From Bacteroidota bacterium (lineage in GTDB: Bacteria > Bacteroidota > Bacteroidia > Flavobacteriales_D > Crocinitomicaceae): a stretch of DNA of 64,000 nucleotides. Below, in pieces: positions 15,144-22,837 of this stretch. The number at the start of each line of letters is the position of its first letter. The first letter of the stretch is position 1. The stretch is from positions 62,001-126,000 of the forward strand of contig JACPUU010000018.1 in the NCBI GenBank assembly GCA_016192075.1, written 5' to 3'. Both the position numbers and the translations under genes were made by a program. A model generated the notes under the pieces. It did no database searches. It saw nothing but the letters and a program-made list of their open reading frames with translations, and had not been told where the DNA came from.

Positions 15144-15659
15144 TACTAAAGTAAAGATAAGTTACAGCTTGCTACCAGTCAACTAAATGTGATGAACGTT
15201 AACCCTTCTTGACAGAAGTTAAAACAAGTTAAGTATACGGTGTGCGGCTTCGGTTATTCAATGCTTTCCGGCACTCCTTTGACAAACGTTAAAACTATCC
15301 CCTAATCTTAACTCCGGCTATTATAAAACAGGCAACGTTGGCATCTGGTTATGTATCTTCAAAATTATTCCCCCTGAATTTTGTTATCGACTAAACAGGT
15401 GTTCATTGGATAAAGAATCTATGACCGGATAATTATTGCGATTGCCGCAAATTACTGGTACGTTTGAGGTCAGTCAACTAATTTTTGTCCATTGCTTATC
15501 TGATTTTTCAAATTTTACCGGTTTTCACAAAATTTTTAATGTTTGTATAATAACTCAAGTTCATTCATACTATTGTTACCGCTTTTTTGTTGAATAATTA
15601 GTAAGTTCGTTACATTGGATGCCTTAATAAATCTTTAAGTACACACATAAATAATCAAA
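15144..15659. other. 516-nt divergent intergenic region
   Basis: AT-rich, with no convincing ORF. It holds one copy of a roughly 73-bp repeat (15272-15344) that recurs upstream of 17752. At 15208-15224 a TTGACAGAAGTTAAAAC resembles the start of that repeat (TTTGACAAACGTTAAAAC). Nothing else was recognised. Confidence 0.5.
15272..15344 (+). repeat. Diverged intergenic repeat, copy A
   Basis: Contains CTTTGACAAACGTTAAAACT, then CTTAACTCCGGCTA and ACAGGCAACGTTGGCAT. It is about 75 percent identical by eye to 17619-17694 in the same orientation. It could be a shared regulatory region or a relic of duplication. Confidence 0.55.
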
Positions 15660-17351
15660 ATGAAAAATAGTCTGTTTTTGATTTTTGTTTTGAACTATTG
15701 CTGCCTCGTCGCTCAAACTCCAAGCCTGGAATGGGTGGAAAAGATTGGCGGCGTATCGTCTGATATTGGCAATTCCATAACCGTTGATGCAACTGGTAAT
15801 ATTTATACAGCCGGTTATTTTAATGGAACCGTAGATTTTGATCCGGGAACAGGAACGACTAATATAACCGCTTCCGGAAGTAGCGATATTTTTATCAGCA
15901 AATTAAATTCTGATGGCAATTTTATTTGGGCGGTAGGAATAGGTGGTTCTGGCGCTGATATCGGTAACTCAATAAAAACCGATGCTTTGGGAAATGTTTA
16001 TGTGACCGGTTATTTTAGCGGAACTGTTGACTTTAATCCGGGCGGCCCGGTAGACAATTTAATTTCAATGGGAGGTGAAGAAATTTTTATACTTAAACTT
16101 GATGCATCCGGAAACTACAATTGGGCAAAACAATTAGGAGGTACAGGAAACGATGCTGGCAAGTCAATTTCTGTTGATCTATCCGGAGCGGTTTTCACAA
16201 CCGGTTATTTTTCCAACACCGCCGACTTTGATCCCGGAGTTCCGGTTAGTAATTTAAATTCAGCAGGATCATACGATATATTTGTTTGTAAATTGGATGC
16301 TTCCGGAAATCTTGCCTGGGCAAAACAAATGGGTGGCGGGACAAATGATATTGGAAACGCATTGACTTTAGATCTCTCAGGAAACGTGTATACCACGGGC
16401 CATTTCAGTACTACTGCTGATTTTGATCCAGGGGTAGGTACAAGTAATTTAAACGGCTTTGGCGCAGGTGACGTTTTCATCAGTAAACTTGACGCTTCAG
16501 GAAACTTCAGCTGGGCAAAACAATTGGGAGGCACAGCCAATGACGTTGGTAACGGGTTAGCGCTTGATGCAGTTGGAAATATTTATTGCGGTGGTTACTT
16601 TTTTAACACAGGTGATTTTGATCCCGGCATCGGAACGTTCATTTTAACTTCTGCGGGAGTCGGCGATAACTTTGTCACCAAATTGAATAGTTCGGGAAAT
16701 TTTTGTTGGGCCAGGAACACCGGGAGCACGTTAGACGATTTTGTTCATGCACTGGAGGTTGATGCTTCAGGTGATGTTTACACTACCGGATATTTTGCCG
16801 GCTCGGCCGATTTTGATCCTGGTGTTGGAACCTATTTTTTGTACTCCTATTTTACTGCCGATTCATCCTTAATAAGAGATCAGATATTTGTCAGTAAACT
16901 TGATTCTGCAGGAAATTTTTCCTGGGCAGCTCAACTTGGCGGTGTAAAAGGATACGGACTTGCTTTAGCAGAAAACAGTATTTATACAACCGGGTTTTTT
17001 ACGAGCACTGCAGATTTTGACCCGATGAGCACTACATTTAATCTTACTACAAACGGATCGGATGATATATACGTCCACAAATTAAATCAAAACTGGGCAG
17101 GAATAAATACAGACACGCACCCAAATTTGTTTCAAATTTATCCAAATCCGGCTGCTGAAAATATCACTATTGTTGCGCACAAGATTCCAAATCTTATTAC
17201 CATTACTGATATTCAGGGAACCAAAATTCTTGAAGTAATTCCAATATCAAAAAACAGTGTTTTAACAATCAGTAATTTTGTTAGTGGCATCTATTTTGTG
17301 CAGGTTACCTTTGAAAATGAATTTGAAACCATAAGGGTTCTCAAACTATAG
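15660..17351 (+). CDS. SBBP-repeat secreted beta-propeller protein with T9SS sorting domain
   Basis: A 563-residue protein with a signal peptide ending near AQ. It is built from about seven SBBP-type repeats of roughly 60 residues, each with the pattern D.xGNIYxxGYFxGTVDFDPG followed by DIFISKLxxxGNFxWAxxxGG. The C-terminal T9SS type A domain starts near 485 (FQIYPNPAAENITIVA, ending IYFVQVTFENEFETIRVLKL). It should be a surface-exposed or secreted propeller; ligand and function are unknown. Upstream lies the copy A repeat; downstream are the dispersed repeat (17393) and copy B. Confidence 0.88.
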   Translation: MKNSLFLIFVLNYCCLVAQTPSLEWVEKIGGVSSDIGNSITVDATGNIYTAGYFNGTVDFDPGTGTTNITASGSSDIFISKLNSDGNFIWAVGIGGSGADIGNSIKTDALGNVYVTGYFSGTVDFNPGGPVDNLISMGGEEIFILKLDASGNYNWAKQLGGTGNDAGKSISVDLSGAVFTTGYFSNTADFDPGVPVSNLNSAGSYDIFVCKLDASGNLAWAKQMGGGTNDIGNALTLDLSGNVYTTGHFSTTADFDPGVGTSNLNGFGAGDVFISKLDASGNFSWAKQLGGTANDVGNGLALDAVGNIYCGGYFFNTGDFDPGIGTFILTSAGVGDNFVTKLNSSGNFCWARNTGSTLDDFVHALEVDASGDVYTTGYFAGSADFDPGVGTYFLYSYFTADSSLIRDQIFVSKLDSAGNFSWAAQLGGVKGYGLALAENSIYTTGFFTSTADFDPMSTTFNLTTNGSDDIYVHKLNQNWAGINTDTHPNLFQIYPNPAAENITIVAHKIPNLITITDIQGTKILEVIPISKNSVLTISNFVSGIYFVQVTFENEFETIRVLKL

Positions 17352-17392
17352 ATTATAATAATTTTAGAATAATTAATCTGACTCTTGTTTAA

Positions 17393-17530
17393 ATTAATGA
17401 GACAGTGATTATGTGAGGCTTTGCCGACCATGTGTTGCTGTCCTTGCTCTCCCGTGCGCCTGTGCTGCAGCTCATTGCCTTCGCTTAGCCGCTTCGGCAC
17501 AGCAAGGTCTGTGCAAGCAGAATCACAAAG
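17393..17530 (+). repeat. Dispersed palindrome-rich repeat, copy 1
   Basis: Shares AATGAGAC, GAGGCTTTGCCGACC and GTGCGCCTGTGCTG with the minus strand of 57190-57392. It also shares GCTCATTGCCTTCGC, AGCCGCTT and AGCAAGGTC with that copy's plus strand, as expected for an element containing internal inverted repeats. Non-coding. Confidence 0.6.
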
Positions 17531-17618
17531 TCGAATTCCTGCAGAATATTCCCGATTGCTCTCCACTTTCAGACAATCCCGGTAAAGCGTTTATTATCCG
17601 CATTGGAATAGGAACCAG

Positions 17619-17694
17619 AACTCTTTTGACAAACGCTAAAAACAGTCTCCTTAGCCTAAACTCCGGCTAACATACAAACAGACACCGTTGACAT
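17619..17694 (+). repeat. Diverged intergenic repeat, copy B
   Basis: CTTTTGACAAACGCTAAAAAC, then CTAAACTCCGGCTA and ACAGACACCGTTGACAT, aligned with copy A. It ends 57 nt before the small membrane gene at 17752. Confidence 0.55.
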
Positions 17695-17751
17695 TTTTAC
17701 AATTTTTCCTGAACACACCCACCTACTTTTGGTGCAGGAAATAGTAAGGTT

Positions 17752-17979
17752 ATGTTCAGATACATTTGTTTAATGCTGATTCTGGTGCTCTCAACGGGCA
17801 ATGTTATCAGGCTGGGAAAACACAACCAGGTTGATTTATTTTTCTGGCTGAGTTTTTCACTGTTACTTTTTTCAATTGTTTGCATTCTTCTGGTTACGCT
17901 AAAAACAATGATACACACCTTAAAAAAACCCAGACGAATACGCTTGCGTGATTTAAAAAAGTATGACGAATTCTGGTAA
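17752..17979 (+). CDS. Small membrane protein, 75 residues
   Basis: Two hydrophobic segments (CLMLILVLSTGNVI at about 6-19, and FWLSFSLLLFSIVCILLVTL at about 31-50) followed by a strongly basic tail (LKKPRRIRLRDLKKYDEFW), consistent with an N-in, C-in inner membrane miniprotein. A GGAAATAGTAAGG stretch just upstream could serve as ribosome contact. I do not recognise the family. A short ORF in an intergenic region could be spurious, but the hydrophobic/basic layout argues for a gene. Confidence 0.5.
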   Translation: MFRYICLMLILVLSTGNVIRLGKHNQVDLFFWLSFSLLLFSIVCILLVTLKTMIHTLKKPRRIRLRDLKKYDEFW

Positions 17980-18105
17980 TAAACTACCAAAATCCTGTGC
18001 GTAGGTGTATTTGTCAAAACTAACAAATACCATTCATACAGGCAGACGGACGTTCATCCTTCAACACCAGAAACCGCTCATACAAACACCTGTCAAAAAC
18101 AACCC

Positions 18106-20604
18106 ATGAACCCATTTTCACACATAAAAAATTCAACACGCCGTAAGTTTGGTCTAAACTCAAACCTGTATATGCTCTACCTGCGCGCACTGATCGTTAT
18201 CTGTTTATCTGCAACAACACATGCTTTTTCACAAAGCACAATTACCGGAAAAGTAGTTGATGAGCGTGATAAAACAGGCATTGAATTTACCACGGTTACA
18301 CTTTTCAACCAGGTTGATTCAACGCTTGTAAGCGGAACCGTTACGGATACTTTGGGAATCTTTGTGCTGGACAATATAGCACCGGGTAGTTATTACGCAC
18401 GGCTGAGTTTTATGGGTTACCAGGTACGGTTCATTTCAGACATTGCAGTCGGCCCTCAAAATCCGGTTACAGATCTGGCAGAAATAAGCCTTGCCGCATC
18501 AGGTGAATTAGGTACTGTAGAAATAACAACCAACCAGGCAGTTTTTGAAACTAAAATTGACAAAAAAGTTTTTAATGCAGATGAAAACCTGACATCAAAA
18601 GGTGGAACCGGGTTGGATTTAATGCGGCAGATACCAACCATCACCGTTGATGAAAACAACAACATTCTGCTGCGCGGTGATGCCAATGTGACCATACTCA
18701 TTGATGGCCGCCCGGGCTCAATGCCCGCAAGTCAGCTGTTACGCCAAATTCCGGCATCAGCCATTGAAAAAGTAGAAATTATCACAAATCCATCTGCCAA
18801 ATATGATCCTGAAGGTGTTTCAGGTATTATTAATATTGTCATGAAAAAAAGCAAACGCAATGGCTTTAACGGCATGGTTAATTCAACGGTTGATTACGGC
18901 AAATTTGTACACGCCAACGGTACCGTTAATCTGAATTACCGAACCAGCAAATTCAACCTCTACACCAACTACAGTTATTATTATGATAAATCCTGGTTTG
19001 GCGGAACACTGGACCGGGATGTACTGCTTGCTGATTCAACCTGGGACCGCCTGCGCAGTGATGATTACGGTGAACGCATCAACACCTATCAAACCGCATT
19101 GGTTGGAATTGATTATTTTGTAAATGACAAAAATACCCTTTACCTGAGTGCCAATGCTGATTTTGGTACCAACGCCGGAACGCGCCTGATGAATTACAAC
19201 AACGTAGATGCAACCGGTGAACTGCTTTCCAACTCACAGCGAAACGGTGATATTGCCGCTCCCAGCCGGTATTATACCGCTACCGGCGGATGGCAAAAAT
19301 CATTCAAAAAGCCGGATCATACCTTGTTTCTTGATTTCAATTTTACCCAAATGCATTTTGACGGAGATGAATGGCTGTGGCATAAATACTATGATCAAAA
19401 CAATGCATTGTACCAGACAAAGTATCAGCATACACTGGATAAAACATTCAACCAGACCCTGCTTGCAAAACTGGATTACGTTTGGCCGATCAATGATTCC
19501 ACCCTGCTGGAAGCCGGCTTTCATTTTACCCAACGCATTGCTGACAATGATTTTTATTCAGCCTCAGCCGGGGATGATGAAACATACACCCCCGATACGC
19601 TGCTCATTAACCGTTTCACCTATACGCAAAACACTTTTGCCCCTTACATCACCTTTTCAAAACAACTCAAAAAACTGGGTGTTAAAGCGGGCCTGCGGGC
19701 AGAACCTACCCTCACCCTGGCCGAACTGGTAAATACCAATACAGCGTTTGTGCAAAATTATTTTCAGCTTTTTCCAAGCGCTCATTTATCCTATAATTTT
19801 AATGATTACACCGTACTGCAGTTTAGCTATAGCAGACGAATCAACCGCCCTGAGCTGGATCAGCTGAACCCCTTCACCAATTATTCAGACAACCTGACCC
19901 TTGAAACCGGAAATCCATTTCTGAAACCGGAGATTATTCATGTCAACGAATTATCTTTTATGTGCTACTGGAAAAAATTCAACATCAACATAACAGCATA
20001 CCACCGTTTAATTAATAACCTCATTCGCCGTGAACTTTTTTACGATGGAATTTACACCCACATTACCAATACCAACCTTGGCAACAGCAACCTCTCAGGC
20101 GGTGATCTGATTCTGACAATTATGCCGGTTAAAGGCATGCGCATTGTATCATCTACCAGTGTCTGGAATACCTCCACCAAAGATACCGACGTAACAGATG
20201 GCAGCTGGCAAAATTACACCGGCATGTACACCAGTTTAATGGCATCTTACCGCATCAAAGGCGGCTGGAGTTTTCAACTCTGGGGTAGTCATTCACCCAC
20301 CACACGGGTAATTCAGGGGTACATTCTGCGCAATTACGGCGGTGGTTTTGGCATTCAAAAAACATTGCTCAAAGAAAAAGCAACGCTGAACGTAAATGTT
20401 TACGATATACTCAAATCACGCTGGTTTGCCTTTGAAAGTTATGATCTTGGAAATTACCAGATGACCAGCATACGCCGGTGGGAATCACGCCACATCTCAG
20501 TGTCATTTACCTTCAATTTTGGAAAAATGACCGAGGGCAAAGAACGAAAACAAAATAATTCAGGCGGTATTGGAGATGATCTGGAAGTGCCATTATCAAA
20601 CTAA
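18106..20604 (+). CDS. Outer membrane beta-barrel protein of TonB-dependent receptor type
   Basis: An 832-residue protein. The N-terminus is long, with a signal segment (LYLRALIVICLSATTHAFSQ) ending near residue 43. A carboxypeptidase-regulatory-like domain follows at about 46-125 (TITGKVVDERDKTGIEFTTV, then GSYYARLSFMGYQV). The plug is at about 165-260 (GLDLMRQIPTITVDENNNIL, then LIDGRPG, EKVEIITNPSAKYDPEGVSG and IINIVMKK). A large barrel follows (YNFNDYTVLQFSYSRRINRP near 565), of the OMP_b-brl_3 type. There is no obvious TonB box and no adjacent SusD. Substrate unknown. Confidence 0.9.
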   Translation: MNPFSHIKNSTRRKFGLNSNLYMLYLRALIVICLSATTHAFSQSTITGKVVDERDKTGIEFTTVTLFNQVDSTLVSGTVTDTLGIFVLDNIAPGSYYARLSFMGYQVRFISDIAVGPQNPVTDLAEISLAASGELGTVEITTNQAVFETKIDKKVFNADENLTSKGGTGLDLMRQIPTITVDENNNILLRGDANVTILIDGRPGSMPASQLLRQIPASAIEKVEIITNPSAKYDPEGVSGIINIVMKKSKRNGFNGMVNSTVDYGKFVHANGTVNLNYRTSKFNLYTNYSYYYDKSWFGGTLDRDVLLADSTWDRLRSDDYGERINTYQTALVGIDYFVNDKNTLYLSANADFGTNAGTRLMNYNNVDATGELLSNSQRNGDIAAPSRYYTATGGWQKSFKKPDHTLFLDFNFTQMHFDGDEWLWHKYYDQNNALYQTKYQHTLDKTFNQTLLAKLDYVWPINDSTLLEAGFHFTQRIADNDFYSASAGDDETYTPDTLLINRFTYTQNTFAPYITFSKQLKKLGVKAGLRAEPTLTLAELVNTNTAFVQNYFQLFPSAHLSYNFNDYTVLQFSYSRRINRPELDQLNPFTNYSDNLTLETGNPFLKPEIIHVNELSFMCYWKKFNINITAYHRLINNLIRRELFYDGIYTHITNTNLGNSNLSGGDLILTIMPVKGMRIVSSTSVWNTSTKDTDVTDGSWQNYTGMYTSLMASYRIKGGWSFQLWGSHSPTTRVIQGYILRNYGGGFGIQKTLLKEKATLNVNVYDILKSRWFAFESYDLGNYQMTSIRRWESRHISVSFTFNFGKMTEGKERKQNNSGGIGDDLEVPLSN

Positions 20605-20969
20605 ACCCTATTGAAAATGCAGGAGATTTTGCTGTAGATCTCTGCACCCAACCCACCTGCACGTTGCCGGCGGGTTTAATCCAAAAAATAACACATACAG
20701 CTAGTAAATTTTTCATGGAGATCAGACCCCGGGAGGAGCATAAGTAAGCCAAATAGTAAAACTCCTCCCGGACTGATCCTAATCACACAACAAGCCGAAT
20801 CTGACCGGCCGGGGAAGCTCCCTTTCGACAGGCACAGCCATGCCCTGAACAAACGCTATTTCAGGTTTACACAAAATAATTCTATAATTTCGTAGTTTTA
20901 CTACCATAACCCGTTTTGAACGATCTGAAAAAAATCACAACAGGTCATGCAAACTCATACTTACTCAAA
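20605..20969. other. 365-nt intergenic region with a long hairpin
   Basis: No gene recognised. It contains the inverted repeat at 20721-20777. A plus-strand reading from 20916 runs into the next gene but is upstream of its signal peptide, so it is taken as leader sequence. Confidence 0.5.
20721..20777. repeat. Inverted repeat CCGGGAGGAG / CTCCTCCCGG
   Basis: The left arm ATCAG-acc-CCGGGAGGAG and the right arm CTCCTCCCGG-a-CTGAT are separated by about 24 nt. No T-tract adjoins it, so it is more likely a dispersed palindrome than a standard terminator. Confidence 0.6.
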
Positions 20970-21632
20970 ATGAAAAAGACCGTGTTTTTAACCTTATTCT
21001 GTTGCTCACAGATGGCGTGGCTTCAGGATCTGCCTGCCGAACCGGCGGGAAAAAAAGAATACCTTGAACAGGGACAGTTTTCACTTGGTTTACGCACAAC
21101 TACCAGCGTTTTCGGGCACGACCCTGTACCCGGTTTGGGTGTTGGCGGACAATTTCGCTTGCAATTGCTGAAATACCTCAATACCGAATGGTTTGCAGAT
21201 TATATTACCATGGATCTGAAAGGCGCCGGGGTAAGAAACAATGCCCATATCGGGTGGTCTGTTATGTTTTACCCCAAACAACTAAACCGTTTTGTACCTT
21301 ACGTAATAGCCGGGCATTGCTTTGACTATGCCAAAATAACCCCGTTAAGCACCCCTTACGATGACCGGTCCGGTGAAATTGTGTCACGCTGGAGCTCGGC
21401 CGTTCAGGCGGGTCTTGGAACACATTTTTTTGTAACCGATCGTTTCAATCTGACCTTTTCAGCGCAATACATGATGCACCTGGGCAATCACCTGGATTAT
21501 GAACTTGTGGAAACCACCTCGAATGGATATTACCTGGTTACTGACCCCAATGCCGTCAGCGGTGACGAACGACTTGAAAGCCACCTGCTGCTAACCCTTA
21601 GTTTAAATTACAGAATTGCTGATTTCTGGTAA
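20970..21632 (+). CDS. Predicted outer membrane beta-barrel protein, 220 residues
   Basis: Starts at the ATG that begins a signal peptide (MKKTVFLTLFCCSQMAWLQ). The mature part alternates amphipathic strands (QFSLGLRTTTSVFG, FRLQLLKYLNTEWFADYITM, GWSVMFYPK, FVPYVIAGHCFDYAKI, LTFSAQYMMHLG) and ends LTLSLNYRIADFW with a terminal aromatic, typical of small outer-membrane barrels. No specific family was recognised. The following barrel gene starts 10 nt after its stop, so the two are probably co-transcribed. Confidence 0.75.
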   Translation: MKKTVFLTLFCCSQMAWLQDLPAEPAGKKEYLEQGQFSLGLRTTTSVFGHDPVPGLGVGGQFRLQLLKYLNTEWFADYITMDLKGAGVRNNAHIGWSVMFYPKQLNRFVPYVIAGHCFDYAKITPLSTPYDDRSGEIVSRWSSAVQAGLGTHFFVTDRFNLTFSAQYMMHLGNHLDYELVETTSNGYYLVTDPNAVSGDERLESHLLLTLSLNYRIADFW

Positions 21633-21642
21633 AACCATGTAC

Positions 21643-22197
21643 ATGAAAAAATTCATTTTTGTCTTTCTGTTTAGTGCACTGTGCCTGACAACCGGTTTTT
21701 CACAAACCGACCGTAACTGGAAAATAAAATCTGCTTTATCTTTTGCCCCCGGTATTCTTACCGAGAAAACCTATACGCTGCAACTTCAGGGTTACCTGGG
21801 TTTTTTACAAAACAAAATTGAGTGGCGGGGTGAGGCTTTTTACTTTTTAAATTCGTTTGGTGACCGTCCGCGCTTTTCAATGAATCACCAGGTTTTTACC
21901 GGTGCATTTTATCATTTTACAGAAACCGCTTTTCAGCCTTACCTTGGTTTTCAACCAGGTATTGCCATTTCACAATCTTCTGAATACGGTTCACTGAATG
22001 CGCAAACACAGCAGCTTGAGTATAAAGTTGCAGCAAACCCGGTGGGCTCTATTGGCGGTGGCTTTGATTTTTACGGCGAAAAACTGTTTTTCTTATTTGT
22101 TGAAACACGCTACATCTTTGGAAAACACAAAGCCGATACCTACCCTGTTTTTTTAGATGAATGGCGTTTTTCTTTTGGCCTGGGTCTTTATTTCTGA
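21643..22197 (+). CDS. Predicted outer membrane beta-barrel protein, 184 residues
   Basis: ATG 21643 opens a clear signal peptide (MKKFIFVFLFSALCLTTGFSQ). The rest is strand-rich (WKIKSALSFAPGIL, LQLQGYLGFLQNKIEWRGEAFYF, AFQPYLGFQPGIAIS, SIGGGFDFY, FLFVETRYIFGKH) and ends WRFSFGLGLYF, with the final Phe typical of outer-membrane barrels. Earlier in-frame starts (TTG 21616, ATG 21637) are possible but overlap the previous gene or lie just upstream of the signal peptide. It is the partner of the preceding barrel in a two-gene unit. Function unknown. Confidence 0.75.
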   Translation: MKKFIFVFLFSALCLTTGFSQTDRNWKIKSALSFAPGILTEKTYTLQLQGYLGFLQNKIEWRGEAFYFLNSFGDRPRFSMNHQVFTGAFYHFTETAFQPYLGFQPGIAISQSSEYGSLNAQTQQLEYKVAANPVGSIGGGFDFYGEKLFFLFVETRYIFGKHKADTYPVFLDEWRFSFGLGLYF

Positions 22198-22369
22198 TCT
22201 CCTGTTTTTTTAGCTGCATTTTCAAAAGCCGTGCAATTACCTGATCAAAAATTAAGTGCCGGATATCAGCGCGTGCTTTCTCTGAATCAGGGCCTTTGCC
22301 GGGTCAATTAATCCGTTCCAATTCGTGAAGATTTCCAGCTGATTAAAAAACTTTTGTTACTTTCGTATC

Positions 22370-22753
22370 ATGGAGAATTTCGTACTCGAAGGCACACCTA
22401 AATCACCCCGCGTTGATTTCAATGCTCAGACCGGTATACTTTTAATCAGCGGCCGCAGCATTCCTGAAAACGCGCGTGAATTTTACCGCCCGCTCATTGA
22501 ATGGGTAGAACGTTATTCTGATCAGCCTAAACCAAAAACCATATTTGATATTTGCCTGGAATATTTTAACACCAGCTCGTCCAAAGCATTGTTTGATCTT
22601 TTTAAAACTGTTGAAAACATGCATATTTCAGGCAAATCTACCATACTGGTAAAATGGAAATATGAAAACGACGATTGGGAAATGCGCGATGCCGGGCTGG
22701 AATACAGTCGCATTATCCAGATTCCGGTTGAAATGATTGAAATTGAAGTTTGA
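22370..22753 (+). CDS. siaC: SiaC-family (DUF1987) regulatory phosphoprotein
   Basis: A protein of 127 residues that matches the DUF1987/SiaC family along its whole length: an STAS-like alpha/beta fold with LEGTPKSPRVDFNAQTGILLISGRS at the start and LEYFNTSSSKALFDLF in the middle. The Thr of that motif is residue 68, the same number as the phosphorylated threonine reported for Pseudomonas SiaC. In that system SiaC is phosphorylated by kinase SiaB, dephosphorylated by PP2C-like SiaA, and activates the diguanylate cyclase SiaD. Here none of these partners is adjacent, so it must work with proteins encoded elsewhere or in another pathway. Confidence 0.85.
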   Translation: MENFVLEGTPKSPRVDFNAQTGILLISGRSIPENAREFYRPLIEWVERYSDQPKPKTIFDICLEYFNTSSSKALFDLFKTVENMHISGKSTILVKWKYENDDWEMRDAGLEYSRIIQIPVEMIEIEV

Positions 22754-22837
22754 TTTCAAGACCCTGTTTACCTGCCTGAATTAGCCCCTGGGTGCCGTTT
22801 GTCTCTTATTTCGTATCTTTCCTGAAATTCACTTCTG

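Larger units (their letters stand above)
17352..17751. other. 400-nt intergenic region made of repeats
   Basis: No gene seen. It contains a dispersed palindrome-rich repeat (17393-17530) related to one at 57190-57392, and copy B of the 73-bp repeat (17619-17694). Open frames across it are by-products of its GC-rich repeat. Confidence 0.5.
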
